From the NCBI GenBank assembly GCA_964572955.1, contig CAZNGY010000001.1, positions 62,001 through 126,000 on the forward strand: a stretch of 64,000 nucleotides of DNA, written 5' to 3'. Each line of letters opens with the position of its first letter. Position 1 is the first letter of the stretch. Position numbers and translations under genes: made by a program. Below the pieces are notes generated by a model. That model did no database searches. It had not been told where the DNA came from and worked only from the letters and a program-made list of their open reading frames with translations. The stretch comes from UBA3775 sp964572955. GTDB lineage: Bacteria > Bacillota > Clostridia > Lachnospirales > Lachnospiraceae. This document shows positions 63,270 to 64,000 of the stretch, piece after piece.

Positions 63270-63364
63270 TTGGTTGTTTTAAATAAACCGGGCATAAAAT
63301 ACTGCAAATATATGGTGACCGAAAATTACATCAAATCGTACAAAAATGAATTTTACGGTAAAAT

Positions 63365-63391
63365 AAAAAAGTGGCGTTATGCCACTTTTTT
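63365..63391. terminator. Bidirectional terminator between glnN and the histidine kinase gene
   Basis: AAAAAGTGGC pairs with GCCACTTTTT across GTTAT, with A/T runs on both sides, serving the two convergent genes. Confidence 0.9.
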
Positions 63392-63401
63392 TATTTTGTC
63401 C

Positions 63402-64000
63402 TTATTTGTCTGTTTTTGCCAGACCTAACATGTCTATTGTGAAGGTTACTTTTGGAAAAGAGTAATAAACATCAATTTTTAATGAATATATGTCGGCTAT
63501 TGAGGCGGCAATCGGAAGCCCTAAACCGTAACCTGGTTTTTCGCTTGAATGTGATAAATCTCCACGGTAAAAACGGTCAAAGAACAGGTCTTTCTTCGAA
63601 ATATCAAAATTCTTACATTCGTTTGACACCAAAAGACGGCAGTCGGATTTTAAAATTACATTTACATATCCGTTTTCATCAGAATACTTTATGGCATTAT
63701 CTGTCAGTATTGATATTAGCTGATTTATTTTTCCTGAATCAGCATTTATAAAAACATCGGGTGAAATTTCAGAGTTGATGCTGATACCATTTTCAAATGC
63801 AGCGGCGTCAAATGAAAGTAAACAATTATTTACGAGCTGACTGAGATTTATTTCTTCAACAGGAAGGGCTTTTCCTGATTCCTCGTTATGAGCAAGGTCA
63901 AGCAGGTTCTGAATAAGTGACATCATACGCTGAGTCTGGAATTTTATTGATGAAGTCCAGCGGTTTTTACCGGTTTCATCCTCTAAAACTTCAGCAACTG
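63402..64000 (-). CDS. Sensor histidine kinase, C-terminal part (5' end outside the window)
   Basis: On the minus strand the frame stays open to the window edge, beyond the first ATG. Visible are the end of the dimerisation helix (AEVLEDETGKNRW, SIKFQTQRMMSLIQNLLDLA; the phosphorylated His would lie just past the edge) and the ATPase domain: N box LTDNAIKYSDENG, F box FFDRFYRGD, and G2 box GYGLGLPIA. The G1 box is weak (VSNECKNFD has no DxG), a variation seen in Lachnospiraceae kinases. The response regulator would be expected upstream, outside the window. Stimulus unknown. Confidence 0.9.
   Translation of the reverse strand, partial: VAEVLEDETGKNRWTSSIKFQTQRMMSLIQNLLDLAHNEESGKALPVEEINLSQLVNNCLLSFDAAAFENGISINSEISPDVFINADSGKINQLISILTDNAIKYSDENGYVNVILKSDCRLLVSNECKNFDISKKDLFFDRFYRGDLSHSSEKPGYGLGLPIAASIADIYSLKIDVYYSFPKVTFTIDMLGLAKTDK

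Noticed and set aside
1..64000. tRNA genes, rRNA genes, CRISPR arrays, intact insertion sequences
   Set aside because: I found no cloverleaf with CCA-end sequence, no rRNA segment, no spaced direct repeats and no transposase reading frame.

Overview
The window reads as a piece of chromosome from a low-GC, anaerobic, probably spore-forming clostridium of the Lachnospiraceae type. Support comes from AT-rich codon use, strong Shine-Dalgarno boxes, consensus-like sigma-A promoters (TTGNNN, 17 bp, TATNNT), many hairpin-plus-T-run terminators, a CotJA/CotJB/CotJC set, rubrerythrin, a type III glutamine synthetase, a 391-residue bacterial malic enzyme, a DUF6472 miniprotein and several secreted or cytosolic glycoside hydrolases. 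The family-level placement is inference from gene content. I see no rRNA, tRNA, CRISPR array, intact prophage or intact insertion sequence.

Layout. 1-10.7 kb: the end of a polyprenyl-glycan type glycosyltransferase, tex, a SulP anion transporter, a zinc-ribbon membrane protein next to a J-domain protein, an SNF-type sodium symporter, a decayed reverse-strand coding fragment, then a HAD phosphatase / Mrr-like nuclease / LuxR-type regulator operon. 10.8-16.8 kb: a very large secreted protein with FG-GAP repeats and a collagen-like tail, convergent with a DUF4353 lipoprotein. 16.9-25 kb: yqeY, rubrerythrin, malic enzyme with a structured leader, an anchored GH5 endoglucanase with another structured leader, thrS and a GH27 enzyme on the minus strand. 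25-36.5 kb: a CotH-type lipoprotein, trmO, DUF6472, a cytosolic receptor-GGDEF protein, a CmpB-like membrane protein, a split cotJ locus, a GH31 alpha-xylosidase and an Asp-rich lipoprotein. 36.6-50 kb: serC-serA, a zinc-ribbon protein, tyrS, a membrane-anchored GH25 protein, an HD hydrolase, parE-parC and lysA. 50-56 kb: two ABC exporters, each with its own N-terminal domain and zinc ribbon, flanking a DUF1854 protein. 56-64 kb: GNAT and small membrane proteins, YesL, glgB with a basic tail, mscS, glnN and the 3' part of a histidine kinase gene.

How the parts fit. GH5, GH31 and GH27 suggest use of plant beta-glucans or xyloglucan, with GlgB storing glucose as glycogen. SerC/SerA, LysA and GlnN cover amino-acid synthesis. 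ParE/ParC share an operon under a promoter with a LexA-like box. CotJA/B/C point to sporulation. The most interesting system is the ABC-DUF1854-ABC cassette at 50.2-55.5 kb, a matched heterodimeric exporter with an uncharacterised partner and unknown cargo. Next come the split cotJ locus, the unidentified structured leaders before GH5, malic enzyme, serC and glnN, and the collagen-like giant protein beside a regulator with a palindrome at its promoter.
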